This document shows positions 41,381 to 52,092 of a stretch of DNA of 64,000 nucleotides, in pieces (positions within the stretch are counted from its first letter, which is position 1; every line of letters begins with the position of its first letter). The translations under genes and the position numbers were made by a program. Source of the DNA: Marasmius tenuissimus (lineage: Eukaryota; Basidiomycota; Agaricomycetes; Agaricales; Marasmiaceae); contig JAQOTA010000058.1 in assembly GCA_029532415.1 (NCBI GenBank), forward strand, positions 372,001 to 436,000, read 5' to 3'. Below the pieces are notes generated by a model. The model saw only the letters and a list, made by a program, of their open reading frames with translations, was not told where the DNA came from and made no database searches.

Positions 41381-44366
41381 TCATCGTCGAGCAAAGATGG
41401 CGATGAGGACGATGAACGGAACATAAGTGAACAGGGACACAACGGCCATGATTCGACACCGTCGCCTCCAAGACTTCGCGTCTGAGAATCATGGACTGTC
41501 AACGAACCTGCCGAATGAAAAGGAGTTACGAGACCTACCATGTTCAACTTGAGGATCGTCCAGTGCCATTTTCTTCTCTTCCTGCCCACCCCCAATTCTG
41601 CGTGTTTTAGGTGTGCTTATTATCGCTGCAACCCACCACACAGGAAATAGGACGAATCCGATGAAAAACAGCCATGCATGAAGCGGGCTGCCCCCGCTCT
41701 CAGTCCACCCGACCAGTTGAATGGCATGGTCCTTTTGTTCTTCCTCGTCGTCCCTGGCTCGTGATGAGCCAAAGTGTTCCCTAAAATTCAAGCGATGAAA
41801 AAGTGCAAGTCTTTCTCCGTGCCCCGTTTGCGGAAGCGACAGCGACCACGGCGTCGTCTGCACCCGAGGAGGTTTCCTAGGGTCTCGCATGTGAAACGTC
41901 TGCGCCCTCGTATTTGTCGAGATTGACGGCGCGTGAGGCGAAATGAGGGCCGAAATCGGTATCGAGCCCTGCGAAATACTTCCATGCCTTGAAGGTGCCC
42001 TAGACGGACCTTGTTGTCGAGAAGTTGACGCTGTTCTTGATGGTGCCCGGGAATATTGTTGACTGACATGAGATGCCCTGGACTGCGACCTATGAGGCAT
42101 TACACCACCAGCTCGACTTGCTTTCGACCATGAGCCCGTGTTGCCTGCATTTCGTTGGGAATCATTTCGAGACGGAGGCCGTGAATCACTGCGCTTCTCT
42201 GGAGACATGCCTTCCCCTACCGAGGGCATAGCCCCGCTCGAATTTGATGTTGTAAGCCTCGCCCGCTTTCGGGTATATGAAGAGGGAGCTTGCGAGGACG
42301 AGCCAGAGGCTCCTGATATTCGATGCGCTAGATGTCGGAGAGGGGTGAGCCAGTCGCGTCAATTCGGAGACAAACGAGACATACGTCGGGGGTCATTCGC
42401 GAAGGTTGCCCGTTGCTTTCTGGCCTCTGGAGGGGTATTTCCACCACCAGTTTCAACTTCATCAGCCTTCCGTTTGCCTTTGTTTTGGGACGGCGTTTGA
42501 GGTTCGAAGGACGATGATGGTTTTATGATGGAGGGGCCTGGAGGTGTTGGAGGTGCTTTCAAAGGTTCGGGCGAATTGGACGGGCTGGATTTTGCATGGG
42601 CGCTGTCACGAGCAGGAATGCTGCCTGACGAACTTGAACCAGCGTTTCCTTGGTCCTTAAAAATCCCTCCATCCTTCAGAGCAAGGCTTCGAGAAGGGGT
42701 GTGGGTTGAAGGCATCTCGATACCAAAATTTTGATTTTCAATATCAGTACCGTTATGGGAGGGAGAGACCGGGTATCTCGATGAGTCTAGGTTTGGAGAT
42801 AAAAGTGAATTGTGACTGGAAGATTCTGAAAATACGTGTTGTTAGCGCGAGATAAAAAATTAGTAAGGAGGCGCGATCGCTAGCTGCAGCACGTACTGAA
42901 AGGCTCCTCTAGGTAAAGCGATCTTTCCTTGGTGAGTTTCTCTAGTGCCTCCAGAAACTCTGTTAAATTAGGTTGGCAATCACGCAGAAAGGAGCGAATC
43001 AATTAGAATAGAATGAAGGGGTAGGGGAGGAGAAAGGCAAGGGAAGGGAAGAGGGGACGTCGAAGAGAAAGACAAGGCACAACACGTGGGAGAAGGGCGC
43101 ACTCACAGCACGTGCATCACGGTTGCTATGGGCGTCAGACTCAGGGTCAAAAATTTCGCGGTGTGCTCGCGTCCTCCATCGTCGTCTGTACTGAAGGCTC
43201 GCGCTCCGTCTCTTATGCCTGCTGTTCGGATGTGATCTTTTTTCAAAGGTCGTGTTTTGAGGGCTGGAGGTGTTTTCGACATTTCCTCCATTCACGGACT
43301 CGCTCAAATTACCCTCACGACGTGGAGAAAGCAATGGCATCGATACAGCCGTCCGTGGATATCTGAAACGGAAGATATTGTCCATGTCGATACTTTCCGA
43401 GGTGTCGAGGAAGAGACTCGTTCTCAGAGCCGGCCTTATCGACGGTAAGGGGGATAAAGGTACATTTGGCAAGCGGCCATGGCTTTTACGGCCAAAAGTG
43501 AAAGCAGACGAAGAAGGTGGAGATGGAACCAATTGCTTATCAGTATTGTTGGAAGAATGGTTAGGATTATCTGTCGAGGTTCCCGATGGTGTTGAGCTGC
43601 GAGGCGTATTCTCTGCACGGGACTCCTCGTTGGTGGTTGTCGTGCTCGGTGTGTCGAGAACCTGGCCCGTGTGACTCGTATTACGCGAATGTGTACGGGA
43701 ATGGGATGGAGAACTGAGCTCACTTCCAGAACCACCGAAGTCGGAGGCATTAGGTATCGCCCTCCGACGGTGCGGTCCTCGACGTCGGGTTAACGGATTC
43801 CAAGCTGAAGGTGGTCTAGCATGTGGTGACGATGTTCTCCGACCAGAGAATGCTGCAAAGCGACGGCCAATGCTGTTTGTGTTGAAGATCGAGCTTGTTG
43901 AAGGAGAAGAATTCGACGCGTGTGTAGCCTCGCTATGGTGGGATTCGAGAGAGGATGTTGAGGAAGGAAGATTGGGCAATCGAGAATCTGGGGCGCTCGC
44001 TGTGGCCTGGTTTGTGCTGAATGGTTCTGGTGACTCTGGGGCAGTCTCGTCTGGGATTAGCGGTGGTGTTGGCCTCGAATTTGCACGCGCCCGTTTTGGA
44101 TTCCAAGGCTTCAATGCGATTTGTAGTGGTGATGGATTGCTCGGTGATGGTGACCTCTCGGTCAAGGGTGGTAACTGGGCAGCCAAGGCATTTAGATCTG
44201 GATGAATTCTTTGCGAAATTGCTTGCGGTGCAGGTACTTCCGCTGAGTGTGTCGATTGTATAGTGCTAGTTTTATTCGATGATAAAGTTCGAGAAGAGCC
44301 TTCAGAGAGATTCTGAGATGAGCTTTGAGAGAGACTTTGTCGACGGAGACGGGGGAAAAGATTCAT
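41381..44366 (-). CDS. Serine-rich disordered protein with C-terminal membrane hairpin
   Basis: Five exons join two long low-complexity parts. Start MNLFPRLRRQSLSQSSSQNL at 44366, then about 425 residues rich in Ser, Pro, Arg and Asn (RRRTSSPHARPPSAWNP-like stretches). A short helical exon follows, FLEALEKLTKERSLYLEEPF, then NSLLSPNLDSSRYPVSPS, SPNSPEPLKAPPTPPGP-type repeats and many SRAPSR motifs. The C-terminus has two hydrophobic segments, PLHAWLFFIGFVLFPVWWVA and IMAVVSLFTYVPFIVLIAIF, split by KKMALDDPQVEHDAKSWRRR. The last exon is short and ends FARR at 41381. Intron phases agree across the joins near 43110/42966, 42893/42832, 42388/42332 and 41541/41483. It belongs to the serine-rich membrane proteins seen in Agaricomycetes; no function is known to me. 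Confidence 0.65.
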
Positions 44367-44469
44367 TTCCCGTTAATATATCAAGGAAAGGGACCAGGAG
44401 AAGGAGTACTCACATAGGACCAACCCAGGACGCCAATTTTGGGAAGATAGACCCCTGTGTGACAGGGGC

Positions 44470-44475
44470 CACGTG
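44470..44475. promoter_or_regulatory. CACGTG E-box between the serine-rich gene and AP-3 beta
   Basis: CCACGTGAT in the 213 bp divergent promoter, roughly midway between the two start codons. Function is inferred from the core motif only. Confidence 0.35.
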
Positions 44476-44579
44476 ATGGCGAGGAGTATCTTAGGCGCTC
44501 GTACGAGCGCTTGGGAGACCCATTATTGACGTTGACGTCGTCCAGCGTTGGTTCAGTCCTGAGCTCACTACGGGCCACG

Positions 44580-47386
44580 ATGGTGAGTCCTGTTGCATCC
44601 CTGCGCAACTATTTATTAATCACTTCTGTTACAGAACTCTGCCGATTATCTTAATACAATAACCGAGAATGCGTCGCGTCTCCGAATGCGGGTACAGGAG
44701 TCTCTCTCCGAGCACACCAGAGACATAGGTGTTGGTCGATTGGGTTCTGCATACTTCGACTCTACGGAGGACAAGCTTAAGAACTTGCGAAAACAACTCG
44801 ACTCCAACAGCGACCGGGAAAAGTTGGATGCTATGAAGCGGCTGATCGCGGTACGCCAGCGACAATCCTCTCTTCCCAATCTGCCGCTGCTGATATATTT
44901 CTAGCTCATTTCAAAAGGACGGAATGTTTCTGAATACTTTGCACAAGTCGTCAAGAATGTTGCGTCACCGAGCCTCGAAATCAGGAAACTCGTATACATC
45001 TACCTCTCCGTTACGCCGAGCAAGAGCCCGATCTCGCATTGTTATCCATCAATACTTTCCAGAAGGATCTCTCGGATAGCAACCCTCTTATCCGGGCTAT
45101 GGCTTTACGAGTTCTCAGCGGGATCAAAGTACCGATGATTGGCAACGTCGTCCTGATGGCCATTAAGAAATGCTCTGCCGATGTGAGCCCGTACGTTCGA
45201 AAGGTTGCTGCTCTGGCCACATGCAAAGCCTACGAGTAAGTTAATTGTTGGCTCACTCTTCTCTCGCCCCTCTCATCGAAGAATTTGCCAGTCTTGACGA
45301 CAGTCACCTACCCTCGCTCATTGAGATAATCACCAACCTTCTTCGGGATCGTTCTCCGTTATCCCTCGGGAGCGTCGCTATAGCCTTTGAATACGTCTGC
45401 CCTACCCGTTTGGATCTTCTTCACCAACACTATCGCCGTCTATGTCGAATAGTCGTCGATGTGGATGAATGGGGCCAAGTTGACCTCCTAGGCCTTCTCT
45501 TACGATACGCAAGAACCATGTTGCCGCGCCCGATACAAACCTCATCCGGAGAGGACACCAACTCAGACGTAAAGCTTCTCCTTGACGGCGCAGAGCCACT
45601 CTTCCAAAGTCGAAACCCGGCCGTCGTTCTCGCGGTTACACGCGCCTTTTGGTACGTCGGACTACCCTCCGACCATTCCAAATTTATACAACCTCTGCTG
45701 CGCCTGTTATTGATATCCAAGGAAGTTGAACGGGTTGTTCTGGCTTATGTTCTGACCATCACACGTACTTCGAGTGTACGTACCATTGTCACTCGATCAG
45801 ACCACCCTGTTCATTTTAATATTCACTCTAGGCCCTATTCTCCAATCACTACTCGCGGTTCTTTGTATTCTCTGAGGATTTCGTGGTGGTCAGGAGAATG
45901 AAGATTGCGATCCTTCTTCGACTGGTCAACTTTGAGAACCATCAAGCAATATTGCGTGAACTCATCGTGAGAGCTCTTTCCTTGTAATGGACATGTTCGC
46001 TCAACTTGTAGTCAGGATTACGCGGAGGATCCTTCCGATGAAGTTGTCTCAGATAGCATCAGTGCCATTGGTCGATGCGCCGTCATGATTCCGGAGTGTA
46101 CTCAACAATGCCTCATGGCTCTCATTGCTATGATTAAGAGCGATTATGGTTGGTAATTCCTTCCCACCACAAGAGATCCTCGCTCATGTCCCCTTATTCC
46201 AGACAGTGTTGTAGGAAACGCTGTCCTCGTTCTCAAAACGCTTGTGCAGCGACGTCTTTCATCCGCCCCGTCTACCGCAAGCACATCCAACACATCGTTG
46301 GACATCATCGCACAACTCGCAAGGAAAATTGACGACATACGACACCCGAGCGCGCGGAGTTGCATCGTTTGGCTCGTTGGCCAGTACGCAGCCTCCGATG
46401 AATCTGGTGTCGGCCCTTCCGGCATAGCTCATTGGGCACCGGATGTGCTCAGGAAGACAGCGAAATCGTTTGGTGGAGAGGTCATTAATCTTTGGCTCTA
46501 TTCGAGACGTAAGAACTAAACCTTCTTGGTGTATCTAGGACCCTTCCGTGAAACTCCAAACCATCGTTCTGGCCGCAAAACTTCTTGTCCTGTGTCCGGA
46601 CGACCTTAGGCTACAACTCCTTAGCCGTTATGTCTTTTCGCTGGCACGTTATGATCTGAACTATGACGTGCGAGATCGGGGGCGGATGATATCTTCGTTG
46701 GTTAGATCTGTTCTGCCTTCCAGCGGAATGGACGATCTAGAGGAAGATAGAGGGGGCGTTCTGTTACGCAGGGAGCAAATCAGACTCGTTCTCTTTGAGG
46801 GCAAAGCACCACCCGCGGGTGATGTCGATTCATGGTCGCAGGGTAAGAGTATCACTGCACTTCCCATTGGACCTGATTCTAATTGTTTCAATTCTCTACA
46901 GGTGAAGGATCTGGTATACTTGGGTCTCTGGGATCTGTCACCGGGAAACCATCCATATCAGAATTAGTGTTGCCGGACTGGCTTGAACAAGGGGTGGAAT
47001 CTTCGCTGCGAGATTCACCCGAGGATGCGCTTCCTCCTCCGACTCCTGTGCCTCTGGCTATCTCATCGCAGGCTATGAAAGGAAGGGGCATACCATCACC
47101 TGTGGTCCTCACACCGACGAGCGGTGCTACTCCATCGCCATCTGGAAGTGCCTTGAGGAGTGGAGGTGCTTGGACTGATTTGGACAAGTTTTATGAAGAT
47201 GCCGAGTCAGCGGAGGACGAAGATACGAGCGGCACCGAGGAAGACAGTGAGGAAGAAGGCGAAGACGACGGTGAGGGTGAAGAAGAGGGTGACGTTTCGG
47301 AGGACGGGGATGATGGGAGTGAAGATAATCAAACGGAGGCCGTACAGTCCCACCCAAGTGGTGGACAGCGGGATGTTCAATCGTAG
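44580..47386 (+). CDS. APL6: AP-3 complex beta subunit
   Basis: Large adaptin of the AP-3 coat, which carries cargo from Golgi/endosome to vacuole. After the first intron the sequence reads [80 protein letters not shown]. Adaptin repeats follow: [58 protein letters not shown] and [18 protein letters not shown] linker with [18 protein letters not shown] precedes a strongly acidic tail ([18 protein letters not shown]), typical of AP-3 beta hinges. In the model the start ATG at 44580-44582 is followed directly by GTGAGT, so exon 1 codes for methionine only. The protein is shorter than animal homologues, lacking a recognisable ear domain. It diverges from the serine-rich gene over 213 bp. Confidence 0.88.
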
Positions 47387-47505
47387 GCTCTGGACACAAC
47401 GGTCTTCAGTAAGTTGTCACTTTCCTTTGGCCTAGATAGACATATATGTACATAACGGAACGATACGTACAACCTCTACATGAATCAATGGTCGAGTTTG
47501 CGCTT

Positions 47506-50500
47506 TCAAACGTTTGTCTTCTTCGAGACCAGTTCAACCAGTAAGGTTTCGATATTAGCCAGTCGGGTCTCCATGCCATCCATCCGGTTTTTGAGATCCA
47601 ACTCTTTGGTTTGTCGTCGACTCTGAGGGTGCCAGGTCAGTCAACCATCTTATTCTTCAAGCCAGAAGCCCATGTATCGCACTCACCATTGGAACTCTCT
47701 CCAACGACCGGACACTACCTGTTAGTGATACGGTTCCCAATGATGTCCCTAATGATGCAGTTGAGGTCGTCATGATCGAATTTTTACGCTTCACATCTTT
47801 GGGCTGAGGCGGTATAGGATAGGTAAGCACACTGGCCGTACTGGTTGGCGAGTCAGGTGAGGGCAATATACGATCCGCGGCGTCACCATCGTCACTTTCT
47901 GCATCGTCTTCGTAGTTACGGATATCTGCCAAATCGAAGCGATCTTCATCCTCATCGTCCTGTTTGACCGTTGTCAGTATTATCGGACTACTCGAGTATA
48001 ACATGACTCGAACATTGCTCACATCTTGGAAATACACAAACCACCAATCTTCAAATAAACCCGAGGCAAAACTTTGGAGTTGAAGCCGCGCTTCCATACG
48101 CTGCTGCCTCCAGCACTCCAGTAGCAGATTTAACCTGCTTTCGAAGGCAGTAGTCGCGTTCCTGACGGTGCCTACCATGTTCACAAACTCTTGCTCAGAA
48201 AGCATTGCACTCTCGGCAACTTTGAGGACTTGTTTGTGATGCATCAGAAGGACGCTCAGCAAACACAAGAATGTCTAGACAGAAAGTTCCAGTCAACCCA
48301 CGTCGCGGTACAAGCGAGCCCGGCTTCGACTCACGTTCTCGAGTTTGTGGGTACCACAAATGGCATTGACGGCCATTGGACTGTCGATCTGGAACTTGGT
48401 CTTCACCAGTCGACTTCGGACCATGTCCATCTCTTCATTCATTTTCTGTATGCGGAGAAAATTGAACCTCTCATGGGAGAGGTCCAGGTTTTGGCCGAGA
48501 ACGCTGAGTGTGTTCGTGTAGACCGATTCCACGATTAGGCGAACATCCCCCATACAGTCCTTGCCAAGGTAATCCCCCATCAAGTTGACGTTTGCGGGGT
48601 GAACCAGATACTCGCTGTTCTCGATATAATTGAGGAGCTTGAGGCACCATTTCTTGTACCTACACGGGACTTAGAAAGTCATAAGGTCTTTGCTTCTGGC
48701 CACCTACGTGATCGCATTTCTGTACCACCCAATTCCCCAGCTGACACGAACTCAGACAATGTTCGCAGCCCAACAGAATGAAGATATGCTCACTATGCAA
48801 GCCATTCCGAGGTTTTCCAACCGTCGGGCTTGCGCCTCGTGAACCGGTTGACTTCGTAAACTGATATGAATCCACTTCCATCATCATCGATAGCGTCCCC
48901 AATTGCCGGATAGACTGCCACGGAGAAATCAGCTCCTAGCTGGGTTCAGAAGCGAATTGACATACAGATCACTTTCGAAATGAATTCCAGAGTCCACTTC
49001 TCAGGATGGGGTTCGCCGTGAACAAGTTGGTATGAGGCGAACTGCATTGCGAAATAATGTTGTACCGCTGTGCTCATGTCGATGTTGAGCGTGATGGCTA
49101 ACAGTGCGATGCAAACGAACGAACCATCAACAAAGTGCCGCACTTTGCAGGTATTTCGCCATTGCTGAAGAGAATACTATCTTAGCGACGCGATTTGAAT
49201 CAAGGAGGGAGGACGGGAGGAAATACCATATCTGTGTGTCACTTCTTTTTTAGATCAGGGCGGGAAGCAACATTCAGTGAAGCTCACCTTTCCATACAGC
49301 ACGAATGTCTTTATCCTCGACGGCATCATGAGGCCCTGAGTCAAGCTGCACGACTAGGAGATTAACAAGTTTCAGTTGGTCAGATTATATGCAGATATCA
49401 CCTTCAAAAGAATGGTTTCTGTTGAACGCTCGACAGCATCTTGAATACGCCGGGCAGTAGCTTCAACCTTTAACTCGTAAAGGGATACATTGGCTTTCAA
49501 GACATCATCAAAATTTGACCGTAACGTGTACTTCATGGAACTAGTCAGCCTTTCTCCCATGTCAGACGCGAGTTTGTCAAGTTTCTGGTCACTCTAGGGT
49601 ATCGAAAACCTGTGTCAGGAGAAGACGTCCAGTTGAGACATTGCATGCGTACCCCAAAGACAGCAGTTTCGCCCCCAAGCTGCTTCACCAGAATGTTGAC
49701 CTCTCTTTCTTTGGGGTCCATCGTTTCAAAAGCACGAAGGACATTGTCGATCTTGAAGGACACCGAGTCTAGTCGACTCTTAATGTTGGAGATGCTGAGC
49801 GCTGATTTATGAGAAATGAGGGAACTGAGCTGCTTCTTGCGTGCCGTGAATTCTTTCGAAAACTCGGCAAGCTTCCCTTTGTATTTCCCAGACAGAATCG
49901 TGCGGACTGAAGAAGGATGTATTAGCCAGATGCCAAGAGATCAAGCAACCAAACTGACTGAAACTGTTATGTTTGTAGTAGACACTATGATTCCCATAAG
50001 TGGAGATGAATGTCAAATGGCGCGACTTCCTTACTCGCAGAAATTGCCTGCGTAGGAGATTAATCAAGAACGATACCCTATTTTATCATTGCGCACCGAA
50101 TTTATTGATGATTTTTCCAATCTCTTGAATCTGTTTATTCAATTTACCGTGAATGTCATCTTTCTTGTCCTCGAAAACGGGATTCAGATAAGAGAACACA
50201 AAAAGTACATCCGTCTGGAAAGATATGCCTGGTATCAGTAAATCGGCTAGATTGCGCATCTATCGAGGACTTGCCATTTGGAAGTAAAGAGCAGCGATCC
50301 GCCTGTCGTTGTCCTGCCGGTCGAGTTCGAGTTGTACAACAACCTAATGGACGATTAGGACTCCGAAGAAAGAATCTGACTAGACCATACTTTAAACACT
50401 CCTGCTACGGCCTGCTCGTACCATGGTCAGCATAGATATCGACAGTAAGGTAATCGAGCACTGACGGATACTGCTGGGTGGACTTGCGACAACAGATCCA

Positions 50501-50855
50501 ACAGAGCAATGGCATCCTTGCAAGGGGCAAGCAAAGTTCGGATGTAGTCTTTACCAGCCTTGACGGTTTCACCTGTTCACAAGGTATGTTCCGAGTATAT
50601 TAGTTTTTACTGAATTTATAGTCAATCGATGTCTTCACTTTCTCCTTCCAAAGCATCTTTGGCGGCCGCAAGTCTGTCCTGGCTACCCTCGACCAGACCG
50701 GCTATTGAAGAGAACTGTGAGCCCACTGCGAGTCGAAAACGGTTTGCGTACCGACCGATTTTTACAGTGAATCGATTGCCATCTTTCTCGATATTGTCGG
50801 GTATGTTGGTTTTCGATAGCTTGTTTTCGACGGCTACTTTCAGATCTTTGCTCAT
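47506..50855 (-). CDS. EF-hand protein with fungal STAND N-terminal (Goodbye-like) helical region
   Basis: Agaricomycete family with an N-terminal helical region like the Goodbye domain of fungal STAND proteins and a central EF-hand. Start MSKDLKVAVENKLSKTNIPD at 50855. Ordered blocks: TVKAGKDYIRTLLAPCKDAI, ALLDLLSQVHPAVS, AVAGVFKVVVQLELDRQDND, RRIAALYFQMTDVLFVFSYL, SALSISNIKSRLDSVSFKID and RAFETMDPKEREVNILVKQL. Long coils follow, then GPHDAVEDKDIRAVWK and KVRHFVDG. The EF-hand loop is AIDDDGSGFISVYEVNRFT, followed by WKTSEWLAYWAAGWEH. The C-terminal third is helical (RLNLLLECWRQQRMEARLQL), with an acidic DDEDEDRFDLADIRNYEDD segment and a final coil MDGMETRLANIETLLVEL. No NACHT or NB-ARC motor is present. 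Many short introns make exact exon ends approximate. Function is unknown; calcium binding is inferred from the loop. Confidence 0.72.
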
Positions 50856-51146
50856 GATGGATGATAGGGAAGGAGGATTATCGATTTGGAGGTCATATTT
50901 GTAGAGGACGCCCAGGTAGGTGATGTACCATTACAGAAAGTCCCGGGTAAAGTGCTGTAAAGTGCTGCGCGCGCCGCCTGCGCCCAGTGGGCTAGTGTAG
51001 ATCAAAGCCAAGCGCTAATTCGCTTCGGGGGGAGCGGCCGCAGTCACACCACGTGCACACGTGACGGATCGTGTCGAAGTTGAATTACATTCATTGAAAG
51101 TTCTCTTCGAATCACCACCGTCTTGCCATCCTCTCTCCTCGCGAAA
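50856..51146. promoter_or_regulatory. Divergent promoter of the EF-hand gene and SPC24
   Basis: 290 bp head-to-head region. It holds a direct repeat of GTAAAGTGCT (50949-50968) and a GC-rich block, GCGCGCGCCGCCTGCGCC. Two CACGTG palindromes, at 51050-51055 and 51058-51063, are separated by two bases and lie about 85-95 bp before the SPC24 start. Confidence 0.5.
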
Positions 51147-51953
51147 ATGGTTGTCGACTCTCCAGAAGTGTGCGTATTTTTGTTCTTGTCCTTGCCGCAT
51201 GCTGAAAACTGTCCTGAAGAGAAGCTATCCGAGGAGTCATCAAACAGATGATTGAAATGATCGACCCAGACGAAGACTTTATGACTATAGCTACAGCAGA
51301 GGAGAAACTCAGGGCATCGGAAACCAAGAGACAGAAGGAGATACAGGATGCTCATGCAACTTCAAGAGTGCGTGAACGTTATACCTGAAAACTCGTGCTT
51401 CACTGACGCAACATTGGCAGCTCTTTCGAAAATCCTGGAGGCTGCTCGAATTTCTTCTTCGCGGCCAAAGAGTGTGCCATCCGCAGAAGCCCACGTTGCT
51501 GCAGTCAATGAACTCGATCGCTCCTTCTGTCTCTCAAGAAGTCTATAAGCGATGCCGAAGAACAAGTCGCCAGTCAGGAAGCTGAATTAGCTTCGCTCAA
51601 GGAGGAAGCTCGCAAGTTGGATGAGTACGACCCCGCCTCGGAGCACGAGAGAGACTTGGATGGAACAGCGTCAGTGTTTCTTGTCCTCTCATCCACGTGA
51701 ATTTTGATCTTCCTCAACTGCAAGTCTGCGATTGACTCTGTACAAGGGACTAGGATTTGTCCCGTTAGTGGAGAAAGATGGCATGGTCAAGAAGATGCTC
51801 ATTAGTGCGATTTCCTTGCATTTGTTCATCTTTTGTTACTTACACACGCAAATGAAAGGCTCGCAATCTGGTGATATACACACATATAACCTCAACGAAG
51901 CAAAATCACCTCTGAACTGCACAAGACAGCTCTGGAAGCTTGCAGCGTCGTAG
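51147..51953 (+). CDS. SPC24: Kinetochore protein Spc24, with an apparent one-base frameshift
   Basis: Subunit of the Ndc80 complex that pairs with Spc25 and links microtubule binding to the inner kinetochore. Exon 1 (51147-51169) codes MVVDSPEV, then EAIRGVIKQMIEMIDPDEDF and EEKLRASETKRQKEIQDAHA. A coiled coil follows: LSKILEAARISSSRPKSVPS, AEAHVAAVNELDR, SLLLSLKKSISDAEEQVASQ and EAELASLKEEARKLDEYDP. A C-terminal globular head follows: LRLTLYKGLGFVPLVEKDGM, VKKMLISSQSGDIHTYNLNE, ending QLWKLAAS. The order and length (about 200 residues) fit Spc24. Between NELDR and SLLLSLKK (about 51512-51525) the frame shifts by one base, and no intron of workable length can bridge it. The gene is essential in other fungi, so an assembly indel is as likely as a real mutation. 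Confidence 0.78.
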
Positions 51954-52092
51954 TGTCTCGGTGACACTAATGGAGTGGTATCGACATTTTTTTGTATTGT
52001 ATCTTATGATGGCTTGTACACTACCTATCTGTATTCCTATATATTCGACTTCCAAAAGATGAATGGCTGAAATAATGTGCATCGACCCGTAA

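Noticed and set aside
43085..43092. CACGTG near 43085 and within coding sequence near 4889
   Set aside because: The first lies inside an intron of the serine-rich gene and the second inside the NYN gene 1 coding region, so neither is treated as a promoter element.
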